Source: Planctomycetaceae bacterium
GTDB lineage: Bacteria; Planctomycetota; Planctomycetia; Planctomycetales; Planctomycetaceae
Reading direction: 5' to 3'
DNA length: 64,000 bases
Assembly (NCBI GenBank): GCA_024742875.1
Contig: JANSXP010000020.1
Coordinates: 36,135 to 100,134 of the forward strand
Position numbers and translations under genes: made by a program. The notes beneath the pieces were generated by a model. It was not told the DNA's origin and ran no database searches. It worked only from the letters and a program-made list of their open reading frames with translations. Each line of letters starts with the position of its first letter. Position 1 is the stretch's first letter. Shown piece after piece: positions 9,121 to 17,111 of the stretch.

Positions 9121-9297
9121 ATGAAACGCTTTGGACTGCTGTCCCTGTTTGCTTTTGCCTGCTCTTTGTCTTTGGCTGGTTGTGGCAGCGATGAAGACCC
9201 TGCACCGCTGGAATCCACTGAAGAAACACAGCAGCTGCAGGAAGAATCGGCTTCGGGTATGGAAGAAGCCATGAAGAAGATGGGCAAAGGCAAATAG
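9121..9297 (+). CDS. Small lipoprotein, 58 residues
   Basis: This short frame starts at ATG 9121 with GGAAAG about eight bases upstream. It encodes a basic start (MKRFG), a hydrophobic signal and a lipobox SLAGC (Cys21), then an acidic, glutamine-rich stretch (ESTEETQQLQEES) and a basic tail KKMGKGK. The mature protein would be only about 38 residues. No family is recognised. A strong bidirectional terminator 14 bases after the stop supports it as a real, independently transcribed gene. Confidence 0.75.
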   Translation: MKRFGLLSLFAFACSLSLAGCGSDEDPAPLESTEETQQLQEESASGMEEAMKKMGKGK

Positions 9298-9311
9298 TCT
9301 GCCCCGCAACA

Positions 9312-9343
9312 AAATAAGCCGCTGCAACTGCAGCGGCTTATTT
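9312..9343. terminator. Bidirectional terminator between convergent genes
   Basis: AAATAAGCCGCTGCA (9312-9326) and TGCAGCGGCTTATTT (9329-9343) are perfect reverse complements; the real loop is probably four bases. The A-rich left flank and T-rich right flank give U-tracts in both directions, serving the small lipoprotein (plus) and the LRR lipoprotein (minus). Confidence 0.85.
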
Positions 9344-9377
9344 GCTTTACGCTTTGTCAGAGTATCCGTTGGGAAGA

Positions 9378-10397
9378 CTACATGTCCCATTCCCATGCGG
9401 TCTGTGATGTGGGTGGAAAGTGCTTTCGGATCCCTGCTTCTGTCACAGTCGTCCCCCGAACCTTAACGGAGAACAACACGGGCGTACCGGCCATATCACC
9501 GACAGCGTCATCTGTTACCCGTGTGTTATTGGCCGTGAGACCATTGAGTGTCAGAAAGCCGGCCCCACGAAATCCAACTCCTGAAAACTGTGTATCCGAA
9601 ACATCGAGCGTCTTGAGCAACTCGGCCGGACCAAGCTTCAGAATGGCGTCATTGCTGAGGTCGCATCCCGCCAGCATCAGATGTTCCAGGGTGCTGATCT
9701 CCGAAAGTCTTCCAAGTTTATCACCGGAGATGGGACACCCGCTCAGTGACAGTTTCATCAGCGACTTCATGCCGGCCACCGCGTCAATGACTGAGTCATC
9801 AATCCCGTCCGAACGAACGTAGAGAATCTTCAGATCCGGCAGGCCGGCGACGATCGTCCTGACGCCCGCCACTGTGATTTGGGTATCGACAATCTGCAGT
9901 TCTTCGAGGTTTGCGATTGTAGCGAGCGTTTCGCAGGCCACGTCGGTCAAAGGCGTATTGTTGAGTCGCAGGACGCGCAGATGAGCCTGATCTTTCAAAG
10001 CGGCCACGACCTCGTCACTGCATTGAGCGCTCCCTGACAGGTCCACATCACTTAGCGTGCGGGATTTTGCAATGGCCTGAAGAGACTGACTTCCCGCCCC
10101 GGAGCCAGACAGGGTAACGGACTTGAGTTTTGGCATCCCAACAATGGCGGCAACCTGCTCATCCGTAAGCCCGTCTGCGTCCCCGTGAAAATCCTGCAGC
10201 GAAGGCAGCCCCTGCAACTGCTCAACGATATCCGTCGGCACCGAAGCGTTCGTGAATCGAACGGATTTGGGACTGCCGTCAAGCCCTCGAGAGACCTGCC
10301 CTCCCGCCTTTTCCAGTGAGTCAATGATCCCCGCTTCCTGCTGGCAGCCAACTCCGACGAACAGCAAACCGACCAGACAAACGCTCCGCAACCTCAT
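9378..10397 (-). CDS. Leucine-rich-repeat lipoprotein
   Basis: A 339-residue exported lipoprotein: signal MRLRSVCLVGLLFVGVGC with Cys18 as the lipidated residue. Residues from about 60 on are tandem repeats of about 24 residues of the cysteine-free LRR type common in planctomycetes, for example LRVLRLNNTPLTDVACETLA, LEELQIVDTQITVAG and LKILYVRSDGIDDSV. The ATG at 10397 has GAGAGAA upstream; the longer frame to 10445 would bury the signal peptide. No catalytic domain is visible, so it is probably a protein-binding surface. It is divergent from the ASPIC lipoprotein gene at 10617. Confidence 0.85.
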   Translation of the reverse strand: MRLRSVCLVGLLFVGVGCQQEAGIIDSLEKAGGQVSRGLDGSPKSVRFTNASVPTDIVEQLQGLPSLQDFHGDADGLTDEQVAAIVGMPKLKSVTLSGSGAGSQSLQAIAKSRTLSDVDLSGSAQCSDEVVAALKDQAHLRVLRLNNTPLTDVACETLATIANLEELQIVDTQITVAGVRTIVAGLPDLKILYVRSDGIDDSVIDAVAGMKSLMKLSLSGCPISGDKLGRLSEISTLEHLMLAGCDLSNDAILKLGPAELLKTLDVSDTQFSGVGFRGAGFLTLNGLTANNTRVTDDAVGDMAGTPVLFSVKVRGTTVTEAGIRKHFPPTSQTAWEWDM

Positions 10398-10616
10398 AAT
10401 GTTCTCTCGCTGAAACAGGACTGTTGGACGCCGGCAATCTATCACAAGATGCAGTGATTAACAGGATGGTTTGTGTAAGGAATGCGGTGAACGGCAAACT
10501 TGCGGGACGTCCGTTAACATGCTGGATTCGAGGTCACAGCCACAAACTGACGAAGCAAAACGTGCAGGCAGGCGGTCATTACTGCGTCAATGCTGCTGAG
10601 CAGGAGGAGCCCCACA

Positions 10617-12350
10617 ATGAACTGTCAAAAACGTTGCGGAATCACGCTACTCATGATTCTGATTCCGTTTCCAGGCTGTACGAAAACGACTTCCGAATCA
10701 GGCTCAGGCTCCGAACGTCATTCGGACACGATTGCCACTGTCGAGAACGACGGCAGGCAAGAGCCAGTGCTGCAGTTTCGAATTCGGTCCGGGACCGAAG
10801 GCATTGAATTCGTCAGTCGCAATGGGGAGCAGTCAGAGCAGTTCACCATTCTGGAATCGCTCGGTGGCGGGGTGGGGCTCATCGACATCAATCACGACGG
10901 CTGGGACGACGTCCTGCTGCCCGGCGGTGGCGAAGTGAGTGAAGCGGCTGTTCCTTCCGGCCTGCCCTGCGGGCTGTTTCAAAACCTGAGACACGCCACA
11001 TTTACCGATGTGAGCCGTCCTGCAGCAGTGGGCAACAAACAGCTCTATTCGCATGGCATCGCGCGGGCCGATTTTGACAGTGATGGCTTTGCCGATTTTC
11101 TGATCACCGGCTATGGAACACCGCAGCTGTTTCGCAACCTCGGAGACGGCACGTTTGAACGCACGGCCGCCTTTGAGGAAGCCAGCAGCCTGTGGAGCAG
11201 CAGTGCCGCCTGGGGAGACATCAACGGCGATGGGCATCCGGATGTCTACGTTGCCCGCTACGTCAACTGGTCGCCCGACAACAATCCACCCTGCGATGAC
11301 GGCACAGGCGAACGAGATGTCTGCCCTCCCCGCGATTTCGACGGACTGCCTGACAGTCTGTACATCTCCGACGGCAGCGGACAGTTTGAGGATGTCACAA
11401 CAGCGTATAGCCTGAGCCCTGACGGGAAAGGCCTGGGCGTTATCCTCGCGGATCTGGATGCGGATCAGGATGTCGACATTTACGTCACAAACGACACGGT
11501 CCCCAACCACCTGTTTCAAAACGCGGGCAATGGCTCGTTTGTTGACATGTCGCTGGTCAGCGGCGGCAGCGTGAGTGGTTCCGGCGTACCACAGGGCAGC
11601 ATGGGGGTGCAGCTGCTGGACTACAACAGCGACGGACGATTCGACGTGTGGGTGACCAACTATGAAAAAGAGGCCAGCGCGCTCTACGAGGGCATCGGCG
11701 GATTTCTGTTTCGGCACGTGAGTCAAAAGACAAAAATCACAGATGTGGGCGCCATGTATGTGGGCTGGGGCGTGCTGAACATTGACGCGGATCACGATGG
11801 TGACGAAGACGTTTTCATCGCCAACGGGCACGTCATCCGTCACCCACAGTCTGCCCCGTTGCGACAGACATCGCTGCTGATGCAAAACGACAATGGCACT
11901 TCGTTTCGCAATGTGACGGCAACTGCCGGCGACTACATTTCGTCCCCTCACATGGCCCGTGGCTGCGGGGCCAGCGACCTCGATCACGATGGGGATCTGG
12001 ACATCGTCATCACCCACACCAACGAACCTGCTGTCGTGCTGGAAAATGCCACACTGTCAGCCAACTGGCTGCTCATCGACCTGGTGGGAGTCAAGTCGGC
12101 ACGGGATCCTGTCGGTGCCACTGTGACGGCCACAACGTCAACCGGACAGATCCATCGCCAGTTTCTGGCGGGTGGCAGCTATGCGTCCAGCAGCAGCCGC
12201 CGTTTGCACTTCGGCATCGGCAGCGATGAAACTCTGGAGGAACTGATTGTTCAGTGGCCCTCAGGAACCCGTCAGAGTTTTCGCAATGTGCCCGCCAATC
12301 AGACGCTCTGTCTGGTGGAAGGCCGCAGTCCGCGGACGCTCAGAGACTGA
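10617..12350 (+). CDS. FG-GAP/ASPIC-UnbV lipoprotein
   Basis: A 577-residue protein with lipoprotein signal MNCQKRCGITLLMILIPFPGC (Cys21). The body is a VCBS/FG-GAP propeller with repeated calcium loops (DINHDGWDDVLL, DFDSDGFADFLI, DINGDGHPDVYV, DLDADQDVDIYV, DYNSDGRFDVWV, DADHDGDEDVFI, DLDHDGDLDIVI). It ends with an ASPIC/UnbV domain (IVQWPSG, QTLCLVEGR). Unlike the two paralogues on the left it has no TPR region. The ATG at 10617 follows a GGAGGAG SD. It is probably a calcium-stabilised cell-surface propeller; the partner is unknown. Confidence 0.9.
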   Translation: MNCQKRCGITLLMILIPFPGCTKTTSESGSGSERHSDTIATVENDGRQEPVLQFRIRSGTEGIEFVSRNGEQSEQFTILESLGGGVGLIDINHDGWDDVLLPGGGEVSEAAVPSGLPCGLFQNLRHATFTDVSRPAAVGNKQLYSHGIARADFDSDGFADFLITGYGTPQLFRNLGDGTFERTAAFEEASSLWSSSAAWGDINGDGHPDVYVARYVNWSPDNNPPCDDGTGERDVCPPRDFDGLPDSLYISDGSGQFEDVTTAYSLSPDGKGLGVILADLDADQDVDIYVTNDTVPNHLFQNAGNGSFVDMSLVSGGSVSGSGVPQGSMGVQLLDYNSDGRFDVWVTNYEKEASALYEGIGGFLFRHVSQKTKITDVGAMYVGWGVLNIDADHDGDEDVFIANGHVIRHPQSAPLRQTSLLMQNDNGTSFRNVTATAGDYISSPHMARGCGASDLDHDGDLDIVITHTNEPAVVLENATLSANWLLIDLVGVKSARDPVGATVTATTSTGQIHRQFLAGGSYASSSSRRLHFGIGSDETLEELIVQWPSGTRQSFRNVPANQTLCLVEGRSPRTLRD

Positions 12351-12352
12351 AG

Positions 12353-12393
12353 CCGATTTCAACAGCGAATCGGACGACAGGCCGCCAGCCTGT
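12353..12393. terminator. Two short hairpins between convergent genes
   Basis: CCGATT (12353-12358) pairs with AATCGG (12368-12373), and ACAGGC (12377-12382) pairs with GCCTGT (12388-12393). They fill the 47-base gap between the stops of the ASPIC gene (plus) and the ABC permease gene (minus). There is no clear T-run, so this is only a possible termination zone. Confidence 0.3.
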
Positions 12394-12397
12394 GAAC

Positions 12398-13195
12398 TCA
12401 ACGCGTCCGGCCACTCATGCTCATGGCAAAAAATCGCCGCAAAATCCACTCGCCGATCACCGTGACCAGTGCGAACATGATCACGCCCAGCAGTGTGGAA
12501 ACGAAGACTGTGGCATAGAGTTCGTCCGTATCGAATCCGCTGCGTTTGCGCTCAATCATCACGCCCAGTCCCGTGAGGCTGGATCCCACAAAAAACTCGC
12601 CCACGATGGCCCCCACGATGGAGGCTCCGCCGGCAATGCGAATGCCACTAATCAGGTAAGGCAATGCGTGGGGCAGCTGCAGTTTCCAGAGTGTCTGCCA
12701 GCGACTGGCCGTGTTCAGACGAAACAATTCCAGCAGCTGTGGATCCACCTGCAGCAACCCCGTCGTCGTGCTTGTGATGACGGGAAAGATGCTGATGATG
12801 GCTGCGATCAGACTGACTCCATAAAAACCGCGTTCCACGGCAATCACCACAATGGGAGCCACGGCAATGATGGGGACCGTCTGCAGCAGAATGGCATAAG
12901 GATAAAACGCACTGCGGATCAGTGACGACTGGCTGAAAGCAAACGCACACAGCACGCCGAGTCCAATGCTCAGCGCCAGGCCCGCCATAGCGGCTTTGGC
13001 CGTTTCCACACTGGCAGACCACAGTCGTGAGCTGTTTTCGACCAGCGCCTGTCCGACAGCAACCGGCGAAGGAATGACGATGGGCGGAACCTCAGCCAGC
13101 GTCACGGCCAGGTGCCAGACAATCAGCACAAGCACGGTCACCACCAGCGGCGCGGCGATCTGTAAGAGCTGTTGCCGAAAACGAACTGACGTCAT
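12398..13195 (-). CDS. ABC transporter permease, NitT/TauT (SsuC/TauC) type
   Basis: A 265-residue integral membrane protein with about six hydrophobic segments. The cytoplasmic EAA-like loop is intact (LFRLNTASRWQTLWKLQLPH ... GASIVGAIVGEFF), the docking site for the ATPase. The family imports oxyanions and small organic anions such as nitrate, taurine and alkanesulfonates. The longer open frame (to 13468) overlaps the ATPase gene; the ATG at 13195 follows the ATPase stop after one base, so translation is probably coupled. No periplasmic substrate-binding gene is next to it. It is the last gene of the unit molybdoenzyme-ATPase-permease, so an oxyanion related to that enzyme is a plausible substrate (inference). 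Confidence 0.9.
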   Translation of the reverse strand: MTSVRFRQQLLQIAAPLVVTVLVLIVWHLAVTLAEVPPIVIPSPVAVGQALVENSSRLWSASVETAKAAMAGLALSIGLGVLCAFAFSQSSLIRSAFYPYAILLQTVPIIAVAPIVVIAVERGFYGVSLIAAIISIFPVITSTTTGLLQVDPQLLELFRLNTASRWQTLWKLQLPHALPYLISGIRIAGGASIVGAIVGEFFVGSSLTGLGVMIERKRSGFDTDELYATVFVSTLLGVIMFALVTVIGEWILRRFFAMSMSGRTR

Positions 13196-13196
13196 G

Positions 13197-14159
13197 TCAC
13201 CCTGTCCTGTCGTTTGAGGGCGTGCCGCCAGAGGGCGTTTTGTCAGACAACATTTCTTCGGACGTTTTGCCAGGAGGCTTTTCGCCAACAGACCTGCTGT
13301 CAGCAGGCCCGTCGCTTTCCATCCCATTGGCCCGGTACAGCGACTGAGTGACTTTCTCCACCAGCGCATGAAACGCGGGTGCCGAACGCAGCGACTGATC
13401 ACGCTCGGACAGATCGATGGGAATGTCGGCGGCCACTCCCGACGGTGTGCCGCCCAGCACCACCACACGATCGCTCATGAACACCGCCTCGTTGATGTTG
13501 TGCGTGACCAGCAGCGTCGTGAGACCCCGCTGAGAATGAATCTGCCGCACATCTTCCTCCAGTTGCATACGCAACAGATCGTCCAGCGCGGCAAACGGCT
13601 CATCCAGCAGCAGCAACTGGGGTTCGAGCACCAGCGCCCGGGCAATCGACACCCGCATCTGCATCCCCCCCGACAGTTCGCCGGGACGCTTTTGCGTGTC
13701 CTGCTGAGCAAAACCCACCATGTCAAACAGCTCAGCCAAACGGCGCTCGTCGATCGTCCGTCCCTGTCCCAGTTCGGACGGCAGCAGCACATTATCACGC
13801 GCGGATCGCCATGGGATGAGCGTGGGAGACTGAAACACCATTCCCGGGTTGCCGGCCAGCCCTCGTCGATGGATCCGGCCAGTCGTTGGCAACAGCAGGC
13901 CAGCCACCAGTCGCAGCAAAGTTGACTTGCCGCATCCGGAAGCCCCCAGCACACTGACCAGTTCGCCACTGCTTACGCCAAGTTGCTCCACAGACAGCAC
14001 GTGTGGCAACCGATCATTATAAGCGAACGTCAACTGCTCCACTGCAATTGCAGAATGGTCGCTGCGTTCGCCTGTCGGCCCCCCTGCTCCTTCGAGGGGC
14101 GTCTGATCGGCGTGGAGCGCCTTTGGCTGCTCCTGACTTGTCCTGCTGTGCTCACCCAC
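13197..14159 (-). CDS. ABC transporter ATP-binding protein, NitT/TauT (SsuB/TauB) type
   Basis: A 320-residue ATPase with Walker A GASGCGKST (72-80), Q-loop Gln110, signature LSGGM (162-166), Walker B LLLLDEP (182-188) and H-loop histidine in LLVTHNINEA. SsuB/TauB-like spacing and the partner permease place it in the nitrate/sulfonate/taurine group. The start is a GTG at 14159; the first 35 residues have no ABC homology and the true start could be further in. The C-terminal tail of about 50 residues is low complexity (GEKPPGKTSEEM, DKTPSGGTPS), beyond the usual family length of about 250-270. It lies 52 bases downstream of the molybdoenzyme gene. Confidence 0.92.
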   Translation of the reverse strand: MGEHSRTSQEQPKALHADQTPLEGAGGPTGERSDHSAIAVEQLTFAYNDRLPHVLSVEQLGVSSGELVSVLGASGCGKSTLLRLVAGLLLPTTGRIHRRGLAGNPGMVFQSPTLIPWRSARDNVLLPSELGQGRTIDERRLAELFDMVGFAQQDTQKRPGELSGGMQMRVSIARALVLEPQLLLLDEPFAALDDLLRMQLEEDVRQIHSQRGLTTLLVTHNINEAVFMSDRVVVLGGTPSGVAADIPIDLSERDQSLRSAPAFHALVEKVTQSLYRANGMESDGPADSRSVGEKPPGKTSEEMLSDKTPSGGTPSNDRTG

Positions 14160-14211
14160 CGCTAAACACTCTGCCTGTTCTCATATTCGCCCGGCAAAGA
14201 TACCGTGCGTT

Positions 14212-16908
14212 TTACATAATGTCGCGCTGACGAAACGTCATCTGTGTCAGATCGGCCTTTTGCTCAGACTCACCGATCTTTTTGATGGTGCCTTTGCCAA
14301 GTTTGAATCGATAGCGATTGGTGATGGGGTCAGGAACCCGATGCACCACACTGTTGGGTGGCTGATCGGCATGCAGAGCATTGCTCCACAGCACGCCCGG
14401 TCGAATCGCCGTGGTGACGATGGCAACCGCTTCGTAACTGCCCTTGCCAATTCGGATCAGGCCCGCCTTTTCCAGCCCGGCAAACGACTGACTGTCACTT
14501 TCCACACCCACAAACCCGCCCGTTTGAATCAGCACGTCGTTGTTTTCCACACGCACCAGATCACCGCTTTCAATCCCGCGGGAGGTGGCATCATTGGGAT
14601 GAATTTCCACAAACTGCATGGGCCATCGCTGCTTTATGTAGTCTGTGCGACGACCATCAAAGTTGGTCTGCCAGATCTCGTTGATGCGGCCCATCGTGAC
14701 CCACAATTCGTCACCACGCGGCGTGATGCGATTATAGAAGTCCGCAAATTCTGACCACGGCGTTTTGTGCAGCAGCCCTTTTCCCGAATGGGAGCCAAAC
14801 GCGGCCATCCATTTCATGTGGACCGTGGGGCCCTCGGGCGAGCCAAAGTCCATGTCATGATCGTGCAGTCGCTTGGTGCCGACGATAGCCCCCCGCGCGG
14901 CCTCATCACTGAACGATCCGGCATAGTCACGATAGGCGGCTGACTCGGTCAGTTGCTCCCGCCAGCGAACGGGAGTCTGAATACCGGTGGTGCCCAGCCT
15001 GGACAGCAGTTCATGTCCCGTGATGCCCATCTGCCGGGCATAGGCCACCAGAGGCTGATAGTTGAGAATGCCTTTGCGACCGAATCGGGCGGCCTGCTCA
15101 AACACATCGTTGCTGTTTTTCCAGTCGTAGTCTTTGAAACCCATCCGCTGGGCAAACTGACTGATGATCCACCAGTCCGGTTTCGCCTCACCGGGCGGAT
15201 CACAGAATTTTGAGTACAGTCGCAGTCGTCTCTCGCCGTTGCAGCGTGTGAAGTTCTCTTCGCCCCACGTGGCGGCCGGCAGAACAAGGTCGGCAAATTC
15301 GGTGCCCATGGGCGCGACGGGATAGATGTCCTGATGCACAACCATCATGCCGCCGTTGTCGACCCGCGCAATCAAAGCGGCCACCGCCTGGTCAACGGTC
15401 GCCGCCGTCACCTGGTGGGGCGACTGGGATGTCATCGCACGAAACTTCTGCATCAGTTCCTGGCTGGCCGCCATGGCCTGCGTCCACGTGGTTCCAATCA
15501 CCCACGCAAATCTCAGATTGCCCGCTTCCACCCAGCGATCCAGGTCGATTTCCTTGCGGCGTCGGCCCACCTGTTTTTCCGGAGAGAAAATGCGGGGATA
15601 AGACTCGGCGCCGTACCAGCCCCGCTGATGGCCCCCCATTCGCGACACCACGCGGCCCTCGCGATTGCCGGAGCCGCAGATCAGCGCCAGGCTCGAATAG
15701 CTGGCCGTGTTCAGATAGTTGTTGCTCCAGTAGTTGCCCTTCTCAAACGCAAACGACGTTTTGGGTCGTGTGCCGTTGACGGGGCGGGCCATCATTTCGG
15801 CCGCCTGACGAATTTTATCCGCCGGGATGCCCGTGACTGTCGAGGCGCTGTTCAGTTCTGCGTCTGGGTTATTCAGCACCCACTGTTTGTATTCCTCAAA
15901 GGAAGCACCAAATTTGCCCCAGGTCGTCCGCCACTGCCAGGGCGTATTGCGGGTGCCGCGGCCAAAGCCGGAATCAATCTCCCAGCGATTGGCCACCCAC
16001 TGAGCGATGTAGTCGGCATCTTCCCAGCCGTTTTCCAGAATCAACCGGGCCAGAGCCAGATGCAGGATGGTGTCGGTGCCGGGGATGATCTGCAGAAACA
16101 AGCCGCCGTTGGCTTCCGCCCAGGCCACTCCCGTCGTCCGCCGCGGCAACACGTAAATGTGCTTCACGTCCGGCCGCATCATCCATTCGGTCCAGGCCAC
16201 AGTCTTGGTTTCATACGGGTCGGTGCCGGAAAACAGGATCACGTCCGACTTCGCCCAGTCGTCATATGAGGCACTGAACGGGTTGATGCCGGCATCGTCA
16301 ATCCCGGCCGTGTCGTTGCCTGGCCCGGGCTTATCATGGGGCGCATAAGCGGGCGTCTGGATCGACTCAAACGCGAGACGACTGATGGCATACGTGTTTT
16401 CAAAATACTGATAGCTGAAGGTCTTCATCCCCCACGCTTCGCGGCCGTGCTTTTCCAGCACGTGCTCACTGACACGCGCAAGAATTTCGATTGCGTCGTC
16501 CCACGAGACGGGCACCTGCTGGCCATTCACACGCAGCAGAGGCGTTTTGAGTCGATCTTTGGTAGGACCATCGGGGTCGAACGGTTTCTTCGCGAGGCAG
16601 CCCCCGCGAATGGAATGATTGCCGCCCGGATTGACCACGGTGGCATCGGGATCCGGCAGCACCACCAGATTGTGTCGCTCGCCGTTGACCATGCAGTGCC
16701 CGTGCTCGTTGGGACTGATCCACTGCCCCGACGCTTCAGCAACCGGAAAATCGACGCCCAGCGCATTGTCCTCAGCCCGCTCGCCGCCTGCCGTCCCTTC
16801 CGGCCAGACGAACGCTTTGTAGCCGCAGCCCACAATACAGTAGTCGCAGGCGGTTGAAACGACGGTTGCGTCTTTGGGGGGCAGCGGCACACGATTTTCT
16901 TGTGACAT
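14212..16908 (-). CDS. Molybdopterin oxidoreductase, arsenite oxidase/iodate reductase large-subunit group (IdrA-like)
   Basis: An 898-residue molybdo-bis(MGD) enzyme of the DMSO reductase family. From the ATG at 16908 the cluster ligands are C21-x2-C24-x3-C28, with Ser99 where most relatives have a fourth Cys. This matches, to residue number, the 3Fe-4S arrangement described for Alcaligenes AioA (recalled). The RMGGH pair (Arg423, His427) of the AioA pocket is present. The first pocket segment, HNRPAYGSE in AioA as I recall it, here reads HDKPGPGND (from His191), so the AioA glutamate is lost. There is no Tat signal; export would be with the Tat-bearing Rieske partner, as in AioAB. No Rieske gene is adjacent; a fitting one is at 29327-29887 with two di-haem peroxidases, the IdrBP1P2 set. 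I favour iodate reductase over arsenite oxidase. The family is certain, the substrate is not. Confidence 0.85.
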   Translation of the reverse strand: MSQENRVPLPPKDATVVSTACDYCIVGCGYKAFVWPEGTAGGERAEDNALGVDFPVAEASGQWISPNEHGHCMVNGERHNLVVLPDPDATVVNPGGNHSIRGGCLAKKPFDPDGPTKDRLKTPLLRVNGQQVPVSWDDAIEILARVSEHVLEKHGREAWGMKTFSYQYFENTYAISRLAFESIQTPAYAPHDKPGPGNDTAGIDDAGINPFSASYDDWAKSDVILFSGTDPYETKTVAWTEWMMRPDVKHIYVLPRRTTGVAWAEANGGLFLQIIPGTDTILHLALARLILENGWEDADYIAQWVANRWEIDSGFGRGTRNTPWQWRTTWGKFGASFEEYKQWVLNNPDAELNSASTVTGIPADKIRQAAEMMARPVNGTRPKTSFAFEKGNYWSNNYLNTASYSSLALICGSGNREGRVVSRMGGHQRGWYGAESYPRIFSPEKQVGRRRKEIDLDRWVEAGNLRFAWVIGTTWTQAMAASQELMQKFRAMTSQSPHQVTAATVDQAVAALIARVDNGGMMVVHQDIYPVAPMGTEFADLVLPAATWGEENFTRCNGERRLRLYSKFCDPPGEAKPDWWIISQFAQRMGFKDYDWKNSNDVFEQAARFGRKGILNYQPLVAYARQMGITGHELLSRLGTTGIQTPVRWREQLTESAAYRDYAGSFSDEAARGAIVGTKRLHDHDMDFGSPEGPTVHMKWMAAFGSHSGKGLLHKTPWSEFADFYNRITPRGDELWVTMGRINEIWQTNFDGRRTDYIKQRWPMQFVEIHPNDATSRGIESGDLVRVENNDVLIQTGGFVGVESDSQSFAGLEKAGLIRIGKGSYEAVAIVTTAIRPGVLWSNALHADQPPNSVVHRVPDPITNRYRFKLGKGTIKKIGESEQKADLTQMTFRQRDIM

Positions 16909-17011
16909 GGCGTCTCTGGGCCGGAGGGTCTCTGCGAAAGCGAACCGCCGGATAATACCACCGTGACCGCGCAACGAAAATGCACCCCGCTGGCCCCAAC
17001 CCGGGCCCGAG

Positions 17012-17083
17012 GCGCGACGCGGGCCCGTCGCGCAACTCGCGCCCGTCGCGCAACTCGCGCCCGACGCGCAACCCGGGCCCGCG
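17012..17083. repeat. Four tandem 18-base GC-rich repeats
   Basis: Four consecutive 18-mers of the type GCGCAACTCGCGCCCGTC occupy 17012-17029, 17030-17047, 17048-17065 and 17066-17083. The middle two differ at one base; the outer two are more diverged. The array lies in the 203-base gap between the fusion-protein gene (stop at 17112) and the molybdoenzyme start (16908). It is open in several frames as Arg/Ala-rich peptide, but these have no signal, SD or homology, so I treat it as non-coding. Confidence 0.8.
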
Positions 17084-17111
17084 ACATTGCGAGGTGCGCG
17101 CCGTGCCGCGA

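Noticed and set aside
10833..12017. 394-residue minus-strand open frame
   Set aside because: It is antisense to the ASPIC lipoprotein gene, which has clear FG-GAP loops and an SD.
14212..16908. Plain annotation as arsenite oxidase large subunit (AioA)
   Set aside because: The iron-sulfur site fits, but the pocket glutamate is lost and the only matching small subunit is encoded with two di-haem peroxidases. It is kept as the main alternative, not as the call.
16963..17100. Arg/Ala-rich peptides across the 18-base repeats
   Set aside because: They read in several frames on both strands with no SD, signal or homology, so the array is more likely non-coding.
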